From NCBI GenBank assembly GCA_945910005.1, contig OX246739.1:5610001-5674000 (forward strand): DNA of 64,000 nucleotides. The letters run 5' to 3'. The stretch is from Isoperla grammatica (lineage: Eukaryota; Arthropoda; Insecta; Plecoptera; Perlodidae). The notes under the pieces were generated by a model. It was not told where the DNA came from. It saw only the letters and a program-made list of their open reading frames with translations, and searched no databases. Shown here piece by piece: positions 22,801 to 34,600 of this stretch. A program made the position numbers and the translations under genes. The number at the start of each line of letters is the position of its first letter. The stretch's first letter is position 1.

Positions 22801-25800
22801 TCAGCGTGACGCAACTGGCGGTTAAGTATAAAAATGTAATATGACAGCATGAGTGTAGGTATCTGTTTACTTTAGTTCAATCAGCGTGACGCAACTGGCG
22901 GTTAAGTATTAGAATGTAATATGACAGCATGAGTGTAGGTATCTGTTTACTTTAGTTGAATCAGCGTGACGCAACTGGCGGTTAAGTATAAGAATGTAAT
23001 ATGACAGCATGAGTGTAGGTATCTGTTTACTTTAGTTGAAACAGCATTTACGCAACTGGCGGTTGAGTATAAGAATGTAATATGACAGCATGAGTGTAAG
23101 TATCTGTTTACTTTAGTTGAAACCGCATGTACGCAACTGGCGGTTGAGTATAAGAATGAATTATGACAGCATGAGTGTAGGTATCTGTTTACTTTAGTTG
23201 AATCAGCGTGACGCAACTGGCGGTTAAGTATAAGAATGTAATATGACAGCATAAGAGTAGGTATCTGTTAACTTTAGTTGAAACAGCGTGACGCAACTGG
23301 CGGTTGAGTATAAGAATGTAATATGACAGCATAAGAGTAGGTATCTGTTTACTTTAGTTGAAACCGCATGTACGCAACTGGCGGTTGAGTATAAGAATGT
23401 AATATGACAGCATGAGTGTAGGTATCTGTTTAATTTAGTTGAAGCAGCGTGACGCAACTGGCGGTTAAGTATAAGAATGTAATATGACAGCATAAGAGTA
23501 GGTATCTGTTTACTTTAGTTGAATCAGCGTGACGCAACTGGCGGTTAAGTATAAGAATGTAATATGACAGCATAAGAGTAGGTATCTGTTTACTTTAGTT
23601 GAAACAGCATTTACGCAACTGGCGGTTGAGTTATAGAATGTAATATGACAGCATGAGTGTAGGTATCTGTTTACTTTAGTTGAATCAACGTGACGCAACT
23701 GGCGGTTAAGTATAAGAATGTAATATGACAGCATGAGTGTAGGTATCTGTTTACTTCGGTTGAATCAGCGTGACGCAACTGGCGGTTAAGTATAAGAATG
23801 TAATATGACAGCATGAGAGTAGGTATCTGTTTACTTTAGTTGAAACCGCATGTACGCAACTGGCGGTTGAGTATAAGAATGTAATATGACAGCATCAGTG
23901 TAGGTATCTGTTTACTTTAGTTGAATCAGCGTGACGCAACTGGCGGTTAAGTATAAGAATGTAATATGACAGCATAAGAGTAGGTATCTGTTAACTTTAG
24001 TTGAAACAGCGTGACGCAACTGGCGGTTGAGTATAAGAATGTAATATGACAGCATAAGAGTAGGTATCTGTTTACTTTAGTTGAAACCGCATGTACGCAA
24101 CTGGCGGTTGAGTATAAGAATGTAATATGACAGCATGAGTGTAGGTATCTGTTTAATTTAGTTGAAGCAGCGTGACGCAACTGGCGGTTAAGTATAAGAA
24201 TGTAATATGACAGCATAAGAGTAGGTATCTGTTTACTTTAGTTGAATCAGCGTGACGCAACTGGCGGTTAAGTATAAGAATGTAATATGACAGCATAAGA
24301 GTAGGTATCTGTTTACTTTAGTTGAAACAGCATTTACGCAACTGGCGGTTGAGTTATAGAATGTAATATGACAGCATGAGTGTAGGTATCTGTTTACTTT
24401 AGTTGAATCAACGTGACGCAACTGGCGGTTAAGTATAAGAATGTAATATGACAGCATGAGTGTAGGTATCTGTTTACTTCGGTTGAATCAGCGTGACGCA
24501 ACTGGCGGTTAAGTATAAGAATGTAATATGACAGCATGAGAGTAGGTATCTGTTTACTTTAGTTGAAACCGCATGTACGCAACTGGCGGTTGAGTATAAG
24601 AATGTAATATGACAGCATCAGTGTAGGTATCTGTTTACTTTAGTTGAATCAGCGTGACGCAACTGGCGGTTAAGTATAAGAATGTAATATGACAGCATGA
24701 GTGTAGGTATCTGTTTACTTTAGTTGAAACAGCATTTACGCAACTGGCGGTTGAGTATAAGAATGTAATATGACAGCATCAGTGTAGGTATCTGTTTACT
24801 TTAGTTGAATCAGCGTGACGCAACTGGCGGTTAAGTATAAGAATGTAATATGACAGCATAAGAGTAGGTATCTGTTAACTTTAGTTGAAACAGCGTGCAC
24901 ACGATTAGCGGTTGAGTATAAGAATGTAATATGACAGCATGAGTGTAGGTATCTGTTTACTTTAGTTGAAACAGCGTGACGCAACTGGCGGTTGAGTAAA
25001 AGAATGTAATATGACAGCATGAGTGTAGGTATCTGTTTACTTTAGTTGAAACAGCGTGCACACGATTAGCGGTTGAGTATAAGAATGTAATATGACAGCA
25101 TGAGTGTAGGTATCTGTTAACTTTAGTTGAAACAGCGTGCACACGATTAGCGGGTGAGTATAAGAATGTAATATGACAGCATGAGTGTAGGTATCTGTTA
25201 ACTTTAGTTGAATCACGTGACGCAACTGGCGGTTAAGTATAAGAATGTAATATGACAGCATGAATGTAGGTATCTGTTTACTTTAGTTGAAACAGCGTGA
25301 CGCAACTGGCGGTTGAGTAAAAGAATGTAATATGACAGCATGAGTGTAGGTATCTGTTTACTTTAGTTGAATCAGCGTGACGCAACTGGCGGTTGAGTAT
25401 AAGAATGTAATATGACAGCATGAGTGTAGGTATCTGTTTACTTTAGTTCAATCAGCGTGACGCAACTGGCGGTTAAGTATAAGAATGTAATATGACAGCA
25501 TAAGAGTAGGTATCTGTTAACTTTAGTTGAAACAGCGTGCACACGATTAGCGGTTGAGTATAAGAATGTAATATGACAGCATGAGTGTAGGTATCTGTTT
25601 ACTTTAGTTGAATCAGCGTGACGCAACTGGCGGTTAAGTATAAAAATGTAATATGACAGCATGAGTGTAGGTATCTGTTTACTTTAGTTGAATCAGCGTG
25701 ACGCAACTGGCGGTTAAGTATAAGAATGTAATATGACAGCATGAATGTAGGTATCTGTTTACTTTAGTTGAAACAGCATGTACGCAACTGGCGGTTGAGT

Positions 25801-27605
25801 AAAAGAATGTAATATGACAGCATGAGTGTAGGTATCTGTTTACTTTAGTTGAATCAGCGTGACGCAACTGGCGGTTAAATATAAGAATGTAATATGACAG
25901 CATGAGTGTAGGTATCTGTTTACTTACGTTGAAACAGCGTGCACACGATTAGCGGTTGAGTATAAGAATGTAATATGACAGCATCAGTGTAGGTATCTGT
26001 TTACTTTAGTTGAAACAGCGTGCATACGATTAGCGGTTGAGTATAAGAATGTAATATGACAGCATGAGTGTAGGTATCTGTTTACTTTAGTTGAATCAGC
26101 GTGACGCAACTGGCGGTTAAGTATAAAAATGTAATATGACAGCATGAGTGTAGGTATCTGTTTACTTTAGTTGAATCAGCGTGACGCAACTGGCGGTTAA
26201 GTATTAGAATGTAATATGACAGCATGAGTGTAGGTATCTGTTTACTTTAGTTGAATCAGCGTGACGCAACTGGCGGTTAAGTATAAGAATGTAATATGAC
26301 AGCATGAGTGTAGGTATCTGTTTACTTTAGTTGAAACAGCATTTACGCAACTGGCGGTTGAGTATAAGAATGTAATATGACAGCATGAGTGTAGGTATCT
26401 GTTTACTTTAGTTGAAACCGCATGTACGCAACTGGCGGTTGAGTATAAGAATGTAATATGACAGCATGAGTGTAGGTATCTGTTTACTTTAGTTGAATCA
26501 GCGTGACGCAACTGGCGGTTAAGTATAAGAATGTAATATGACAGCATAAGAGTAGGTATCTGTTAACTTTAGTTGAAACAGCGTGACGCAACTGGCGGTT
26601 GAGTATAAGAATGTAATATGACAGCATAAGAGTAGGTATCTGTTTACTTTAGTTGAAACCCCATGTACGCAACTGGCGGTTGAGTATAAGAATATAATAT
26701 GACAGCATGAGTGTAGGTATCTGTTTAATTTAGTTGAAGCAGCGTGACGCAACTGGCGGTTAAGTATAAGAATGTAATATGACAGCATAAGAGTAGGTAT
26801 CTGTTTACTTTAGTTGAATCAGCGTGACGCAACTGGCGGTTAAGTATAAGAATGTAATATGACAGCATAAGAGTAGGTATCTGTTTACTTTAGTTGAAAC
26901 AGCATTTACGCAACTGGCGGTTGAGTTATAGAATGTAATATGACAGCATGAGTGTAGGTATCTGTTTACTTTAGTTGAATCAGCGTGACGCAACTGGCGG
27001 TTAAGTATAAGAATGTAATATGACAGCATGAGTGTAGGTATCTGTTTACTTTAGTTGAAACCGCATGTACGCAACTGGCGGTTGAGTATAAGAATGTAAT
27101 ATGACAGCATGAGTGTAGGTATCTGTTTACTTTAGTTGAATCAGCGTGACGCAACTGGCGGTTAAGTATAAGAATGTAATATGACAGCATGAGTGTAGGT
27201 ATCTGTTTACTTTAGTTGAAACAGCGTGCACACGATTAGCGGTTGAGTATAAGAATGTAATATGACAGCATGAGTGTAGGTATCTGTTTACTGTAGTTGA
27301 ATCAGCGTGACGCAACTGGCGGTTAAGTTTAAGAATGTAATATGACAGCATGAGTGTAGGTATCTGTTTACTCTAGTTGAATCAGCGTGACGCAACTGGC
27401 GGTTAAGTATAAGAATGGAATATGACAGCATGAGTGTAGGTATCTGTTTACTTTAGTTGAATCAGAGTGACGCAACTGGCGGTTAAGTATTAGAATGTAA
27501 TATGACAGCATGAGTGTAGGTATCTGTTTACTTTAGTTGAAACAGCGTGCACACGATTAGCGGTTGAGTATAAGAATGTAATATGACAGCATGAGGGTAG
27601 GTATC
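19855..27605 (+). repeat. 80-bp minisatellite array, ~96 copies
   Basis: The monomer contains CAACTGGCGGTTAAGTATAA, GAATGTAATATGACAGCATG and GTAGGTATCTGTTTAC. Variant cores are GTGACGCAACTGG (80 bp), GTGCACACGATTAG (81 bp) and ATGTACGCAACTGG. The first units (19855-20500) are more divergent, and the interior is highly homogenised. Because 80 is not a multiple of three, the many short antisense frames are not coding. Confidence 0.95.
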
Positions 27606-28319
27606 TGTTTACTTTCCATGAAACCGCCCCCCCCCCCCCCCCCCCCCAGAAATCAATGCTAGATCCGCCCCTGCACTAGCACCCATGAGAATGAGGACTT
27701 ACACTGGAGATAAACATGTCTATTGAGTTGACTATCTATCATCACATATGTCATACAGTACTTGAATCGATTATCGCATCATATAACTTATATCAATTAA
27801 CAACAACCCTAGTACGAGTATAAAAAATAAACCTATAATGAGAAAAAGAGCAACATTTCACTTTCTTCTAGATAACAGCACTAGTTCTTATAAGAACATT
27901 CATACAGCCTATAATACAGGATAGAAGGAGAAAGAGGCACGCTACAATGTATTATTTCGGGCAGGGGCGGACTGGGATAAAAAGGCCCGGGGGGATGCTG
28001 GGTTTTGGGGGGGGCACGCTCGAGGTGGCGTGCCGCAGCTAAGGTCTGGGGCAAAGCCCCAACACCAAGGCAAATACGCCGAAGGCACCAAAATTTTTTT
28101 GGGGTATCATTGAATTTTATGGCCTAAAACACGATTTTAGGGCGCGATTAACAGAAGCCAACCTATTTTAGCAAAATAATTTTTATTATATTCAATTAAT
28201 TACATTGAATATATACAATAAATATAACAATACATTCAATTATAATTTCAAAATAATACTTATAGAGTGGGCTTAAGATGTTTTTAGCAATATACAGAGA
28301 AGTATTTTCAGCTCCTGCC

Positions 28320-30778
28320 TACAATGCACGGTTTAGCTGTAAAATGCAATTAAATATTGATCCCAAGGCAGCTACTAGAGTTGTATGGGAGTCTAGTGTG
28401 GGTGCTTGTGTGATGCCAGAATGAGCCCCGTTTCCCTCTACGATGCATGGTTTAGCTGTAAAATGCAATTATAAATTGATCCCAAGGCAGCCACTAGTGT
28501 TGTATGGGAGTCTAGTGAGGGTGGGGGTGTAATGCCACAATAAGCCTCGTTTCCCTATAGCTACAATGCACGGTTTAGCTGTAAAATGCATTAAAAAATT
28601 TATCCCAAGGCAGCCACTTGTGTTGTATAGGATCCTAATTACGGTGCCTGTGTGATGCCAGAATAAGCCCAGTTTCCCTCTACGTTGCACGGTTTAGCTG
28701 TAAAAAGCAATAAAAAATTGATCCCAAGGCAGCCACTAGTGTTGTATGGGAGTCGAGTGAGGGTGTCTGTGTGATGCCAGAATAAGCCCAGTTTCCCTCT
28801 ACGGTGCACTGTTTAGCTGTAAAAAGCAATTAAAAATTGATCCCAAGGCAGCCACTAGTGTTGTATGGGAGTCCAGTGAGGGTGTCTGTGTGATGCCAGA
28901 ATAAGCCCAGTTTCCCTCTACGATGCACTGTTAAGCTGTAAAAAGCAATTAAAAATTGATCCCAAGGCAGCCACTAGTGTTGTATGGGAGTCTAGTGAGG
29001 GTGCCGGTGTGATGGCAGAATATGCCACGTTTATTTATTTATTTATTTATTTGATCTTTATTGACAACGGGGCAAGCCCCACAAGTGCAATATAATAGAC
29101 ATAATACATAATAGTCAGTGTAAGTGAAGCTAGTACATAGTGTAACAAAGCAAAACAAGAATTAAGATTTGTGTGCGAGTGTGATTGTGAATGGATTGTG
29201 AGTGTGAGTGTGAGTGTGAGTGTAAGTGTAGCTGTAAAATGCAATTAAAAATTGATCCCAAGACAGACAGTAGTGTTGTATGGGAGCCTAGTGAGGGTGC
29301 ATGTGTGATGCCAGAATAAGCCCCGTTTCCCTCTAGGATGCACGGTTTAGCTGTAAAATGCAATTAAAAATTGATCCCAAGGCAGCCACTAGTGTTGTAT
29401 GGGAGTCCAGTGAGGGTGTCTGTGTGATGCCAGAATAAGCCCAGTTTCCCCCTACGATGCACTGTATAGATGTAAAAAGCAATTAAAAATTGATCCCAAG
29501 GCAGCCACTAGTGTTGTATGGGAGTCCAGTGAGGGTGTCTGTGTGATGCCAGAATAAGCCCAGTTTCCCTCTACGATGCACTGTTAAGCTGTAAAAAGCA
29601 ATTAAAAATTGATCCCAAGGCAGCCACTAGTGTTGTATGGGAGTCCAGTGAGGGTGTCTGTGTGATGCCAGAATAAGCCCAGTTTCCCTCTACGATGCAC
29701 TGTTTAGCTGTAAAAACTAAAAAGCAATTAAAAATTGATCCCAAGGCAGCCACTTGTGTTGTATGGGAGTCTAGTGAGGGTGCCGGTTTAATGCCAGAAT
29801 AAGCCCCGTTTCCCTCTACGATGCTTGGTTTAGCTGTAAAATGCAATAAAAAATTGATCCCAAGGCAGCCACTAGTGTTGTATGGGAGTCCAGTGAGGGT
29901 GTCTGTGTGATGCCAGAATGAGCCCCGTTTTCCTCTACGATGCACGGTTTAGCTGTAAAATGCAATTAAAAATTGATCCCAAGGCAGCCACTAGTGTTGT
30001 ATAGGAGTCTTGTGAGGGTGCGTGTGTGATGCCAAAATAAGCCCCGTTTCCCTCTACGATGCTCGGTTTGGCTGTAAAATGCAATAAAAAATTGATCCCA
30101 AGGAAGCCACTAGTGTTGTATGGGAGTCTAGTGAGGGTGCCGGTGTGATGCCAGAATAAGCCCCGTTTCCCTATACGATGCACGGTTTAGCTGTAAAATG
30201 CAATTAAAAATTGATCCCAAGGCAGCCACCAGTGTTGTATGGGAGTCTAGTGAGGGTGCCAGTGTGATGCCAGAATGAGCCCCGTTTCCCTCTACGATGC
30301 ACGGTTTAGCTGTAAAATGCATTTTAAAATTGATCCCAAGGCAGCCACTAGTGTTGTATGGTAGTCTAGTGTGGGTGCCTGTGTGATGCCAGAATGAGCC
30401 CCGTTTCCCTCTATGATGCACGGTTTAGCTGTAAAATGCAATTAAAAATTGATCCTAAGGCAGCCACTACTGTTGAATAGGAGTCTAGTGAGGGTGTCTG
30501 TATGATGCTAGAATAAGCTCCGTTTTGCTCTACGATGCACGGTTTAGCTGTAAAATGCAATTAAAAATTGATCCCAAGGCAGCCACTTGTGTTGTACCGG
30601 TAAGGGAGTCTAATTTGGTGCCTGAGTGATGCCAGAATAAGCCCCGATTTGCTCTATGATGCACGGTTTAGCTGTGAAATGCAATTAAAAATTGATCCCA
30701 AAGCAGCCACCAGTGTTGAATGGGAGTCTAGTGAGGTTGTCTGTGTGATGCCAGAATAAGCCCCGTTTCCCTCTACGA
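28320..30778 (+). repeat. 119-bp tandem array, ~20 copies
   Basis: Monomers contain GATCCCAAGGCAGCCACTAG, GTGATGCCAGAATAAGCCC and GCACGGTTTAGCTGTAAAA. The spacing of GGTTTAGCTG is about 119 bp. One monomer is interrupted at 29034-29229. Confidence 0.95.
29034..29229 (+). repeat. insertion within the 119-bp array: (TTTA)n, retroposon-like tail, (GAGTGT)n
   Basis: A (TTTA)6 run, then GATCTTTATTGACAACGGGG and a unique stretch, then (GAGTGT)n, before the monomer resumes at GTAGCTGTAAAATGC. The simple-repeat end plus unique sequence resembles a truncated LINE or SINE 3' end in reverse orientation (inference). Confidence 0.5.
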
Positions 30779-31242
30779 CAGGGGCGGACTGGGATAAAAA
30801 GGCCCGCGATGCTGGGTTTTCTGGGGGGGCCTGCATGAGGTGGCGTAGGGCAGCTGGGGTCTGGGGCATAGCCCCAGCCGCCGGAGGCAGATACGCCGAA
30901 TGCGTAAAAAATTGTTGGGGTTGCATTGAATTTTATGGCCTAAAATACGATTTTAGGGCGCGATTAACAGAGGCCACCCTACCAGTAGCAAAATAATTTC
31001 CATTATATTCAATTAATTACTGAATTATTATTAATTGAATATTTACAATAAATATTACAATAAATTCTATTATTATTTCGAAATAATACTTAAAGAGTGG
31101 GGTTAAGATTTTTTTAGCAATATACAGAGAAGTATTTACAATTTACATAATAGGAACTTTCTGGTAGCAGCCCGGGGGCCCGGATTTGCCCAGGGGCCCG
31201 GGATGCGATTTCATCCCGGTATCCCTAGCCAGTCCGCACCTG
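30779..31242. mobile_element. second copy of the left end plus right end of the hAT-like element
   Basis: 30779-31137 repeats the sequence of 27962-28318 (starts CAGGGGCGGACTGGG, shares ATTTTATGGCCTAAAA and AGCAATATACAGAGAAGTAT). The two diverge exactly where the array begins in the first copy. It could be an intact 464-bp MITE on its own, with the array derived from a neighbouring copy. Confidence 0.7.
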
Positions 31243-31361
31243 TGTTCGGGGGTAACTTCAGCACTCCATGTACGTACATACTAATATCATGCAGGGTGTG
31301 AGCATTAGGTGGTTACAACATGTTTTACTAAGACACAATTTGGTGATCACACTAGTATTTG

Positions 31362-31367
31362 TTTATT
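31362..31367 (-). terminator. AATAAA overlapping the HPS5 stop codon
   Basis: The stop TAA at 31363-31365 lies inside CAATAAAC. If used as the poly(A) signal the 3' UTR would be only about 10-30 bases; another signal further on may be the real one. Confidence 0.35.
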
Positions 31368-31654
31368 GAGCATGAAACGCATCTACAGAACTCTTGCATA
31401 GTAAACACTCAACCCGCGCCCCCTGCTTGGCGCAGACAGTGTGATAAGCGTGTCCACACTGGAATGCTGTAATGCCTCTGTCGCACCCCAGCCCACGAGA
31501 GGCCAGCGATAGGGTACAGCAAGGACAGTTGTCTGTTGCCACGTCAACGGACAATCCCCAATGAGAGGGAGAAGGAGCCGGGTCAGGTGAACGCGGTGTT
31601 TCTGGTAGTGATGGCGATGTGTGCCTGTCGAGAAATGTGTTTGGGTAAATCTTC
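31363..31654 (-). CDS. HPS5: HPS5 exon 5, RING-like C-terminus
   Basis: The acceptor is CTTGATTGAG (weak pyrimidine tract) after a 92-bp intron. It encodes DNCPCC, FQCGHAYHTVC and VECLLC, a C2..CHxxHxxC..C2 zinc-binding pattern, then ends DAFHAQ-stop. Confidence 0.85.
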
Positions 31655-34600
31655 CTCAATCAAGAAAAAATACCCACAGCACTTCTTCAACACAAGAAAG
31701 GATGCCACTGACGAGACTAAACTAATCCACACATGCAAATACATACCTTGTGAATGTAGGCCTATTTTCACCACGAGATGGGGCTGTGATGTTTTCTGAA
31801 GTGTACCGCATGTCGGAATCTTGTGCATTGGATGAGTGAGAGTTTGTGAGATCTTTCTTTATGGCTTCCAGAATGGAGACTTCCAGCTAAAATCAAAACA
31901 AAGTTGATATCATTTGTCCCATTGTTACCAATGATTCTATCGCATTCTATGGATAGCATTTTTAAATATTGATAGTATAGGCCTATTAGATTGTGACAAC
32001 TATATTATGATTTATGAATTATGATTAAAAAATGAAGATTAGGTACTTTACTGCTGTATTAATATTAATAATAATAATGTATTATTAATAGTAATGTGAT
32101 ACTGTTAAAGTAATTGGAAGGACATCCTACCTACAAATTTGTGGCACAAAATACACTGTTATCACAGGTAATACTAATAGTTCATGATTACTCCATCCAG
32201 CTCAACTTGGCTTAGCTATCCAGGCTGGTTTTCTGTTGGGTTTTGGCCCAGCTTGGTTAGCAGGCTGATTTTGCTTAGCACTGGCTTGGGCTTCATTAGA
32301 AAAAAGTATTAAATTGATACTAGGGATGACATCGGGTATCCGGGTATCCGGGTTACCCGAATCCAAAAATTACCCGAATCCGTTCTAAGGATTCGAATCT
32401 TGTTCTGGTACATTTTTAGTTGAATTGTTGTATGCTTCAACAATGCGCCAACAATGGTGATAACAAAATGACTTGTTTCCATTCAATAAAATACTTTCCC
32501 GCTCCGTTATTTACCCATTATCGGCTTGATTAAAAATAGACTAAGCCTATTTTATGTGGTGTGATTGCTGCGGGCGAGTTCTGGTTTGCCTGTGCTCCCA
32601 CTGGCTCTCGGCCTACCCTTACCCCTTTCCGACCGTCATCACTGGCTGACAGAACGCACGCTGGCAGCTTCTGCCACAGGCAGTCAATGGCCTTCAAATA
32701 ATGGCAGGTTTACATAACTGACTAGTGATTAACCCGTGAATAAGCCACGAGCTTCTTTCATTGGCTACGATTGAGAATACTGCTCTCCGATTGGCTGTGA
32801 CTAAGGTTTGTCTTGACTTGACTAAGAAGTTGAAAATATCTCAACTCCTTGGTCAAGTCCTTAGGCCCGGTTTCACCAACGTATTTAAATCGGAGATTAG
32901 CTTGATCGGCGCCATCACCAACTTTCCATAAAAAAATAATCTTTCATTCTGTACAAATAGTGTATATTGTTATATTTCAGAATTTAGTAATTAATAAGCG
33001 TCAGTTTTTGAGTAGGTATAAAATAGCCTACCATTATGATAGTTATTTATACTAGACAATGAACTATGTTCATAATTCATACAAAGATTCATATTCTAAA
33101 GTTTGCTACTTATTGTTATTTTGTTGCCACGTTCGTTTGTTCTTGAAAATAAACATGAAATCAAAACAAAGACTCGACAGATAGATCGAATATCCATTGT
33201 TGTACTGATCTGAAGACAGAGCATGGATTTCTTTTGAGATAATAAACTTCGGTCATGGCCTTCTGTATGCATTTTATTAAAGGATCCAATAATGCATGAC
33301 AAATGACTAATCATGTGTCAGACATTTATTACCAATCTGAAAGAACTTTTGTTGGTGACGAACTGATTACATTTTTGCGTTTTTCATGAAAATTAGTTTA
33401 AATACCAGTAATAACAGTATGATATTTCATAGCTACTCATAGCTGACACAAATTAATTACTCAATTTTGTAATACAACCACATGCAATGTTTTCAATACA
33501 TGCAAAGTTATTTGTTAATGTAAAGTTGGTGACGGCGCCGATCAAGCCAATCTCCGATTTAAATACTTTGGTGAAACCGGGCCTAAGTCACAGCCAATCG
33601 GAGAGCAGTATTCCCACTGTCGGCCAATGAGAGAAGCCTGTTGCGGCTAGTCAGTTTTATGAACGCGGTCTTAGTCCCTAATCCTTAATCACTAGTAAGT
33701 TATATAAACCCGCTATAACATGTTGAGCGACGTGATTTACACTTCTAGGATTCGGGTTACCCGAATCCTTGAGGGGCTGGAATCGAATCCAGATTTTACT
33801 ACCCGATGTCATCCCTAATTGATACTGAGGGTGTAAATGACCCAATGAAGAGACTTACATTTGGTGTCGACAAAACTCTTTGAGGGCGACCTTCGAACGG
33901 TCTATTTACGAGGTCCACAACGTCGTCACGCAGTCCTGCAGTAAAATTGTCGACCATGGTGGCCAATAAGCAGCCATGAAAAAACCTGCAAAGAAAATAA
34001 TAGAATATTAAACGTATTTTTAATGTAAACAATGAAGTTAACAAATTAGTGGGGTGGTACAAACAGAAATATAGTTATTTGTAATTTAGTGACCTGGTTG
34101 TAAAATTTCAGCTTTAAGAGCTCAAAATGTTTCCTGTACTTAAGATCAAGCTGGTTCGAAACAATTACAAATTTATTTTGTGTGTGGGCTTCTCATACCT
34201 GTATCAAAAATATTGTTAAAAGATTAATGTTTCTAAATTATGAGAGTAAAGTTATGCATATAGTCACATAGTGTACTATAAATATAACGCTACAAGATAC
34301 TTGAAAACAAAGGAAGTTACCGTGATTTTAGTTTCCCTGGCGGGATCTCAAGACAATGTCTCTGAAGAAGATCAACGGCGGCCGTGGAACCCAAAGACTT
34401 GACGGCCATCAAGGCCAGGTCTGTCCACGAGATTCGAGTGATGTCAGCAGTCGCTAAGGCACATAGTCCGCACTCGAGACAGATTCCCTTCCGATACTTG
34501 ACGAAGAGTCTCAACGTTTCCTCCCACAGCTCAGAGTCGGCAAACGTCAAACGTCTCTTCAGCTCCGTAGTGTCTCCTACGTGTAGTATGAGAGGTAAAA

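Larger units (their letters stand above)
19068..27673. mobile_element. 8.6-kb hAT-like element carrying a minisatellite
   Basis: The left end is CAGGGGCGGATACAGG followed by a G run. The right end, read inward, is CAGGGGCGGATCTAG, also followed by a G run (a 21-base C run on the plus strand at 27627-27647). Flanking octamers are CACCAGCA at 19060-19067 and CACTAGCA at 27674-27681, 7 of 8 identical, as expected for a hAT target-site duplication. The interior is a 155-bp foldback unit, three ~180-bp repeats and about 96 copies of an 80-bp repeat, with no transposase. It is non-autonomous. Confidence 0.7.
27962..31242. mobile_element. 3.3-kb hAT-like element carrying a 119-bp array
   Basis: The left end is CAGGGGCGGACTGGG; the right end, read inward, is CAGGTGCGGACTGG (13 of 14 match). 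Flanking octamers ATTTCGGG (27954-27961) and TGTTCGGG (31243-31250) agree at 6 of 8. The structure is a ~350-bp left end, a 119-bp array, a second copy of the left end at 30779, then the right end. No transposase. Confidence 0.6.

Noticed and set aside
20237..27351. Dozens of 60-100-codon minus-strand frames (RYLHSCCHITFLYST type)
   Set aside because: They are slices of the 80-bp array; the unit length shifts frame in every copy, so no continuous protein results.
19855..31242. CRISPR array
   Set aside because: Repeats are contiguous monomers without unique spacers, in a eukaryotic context.
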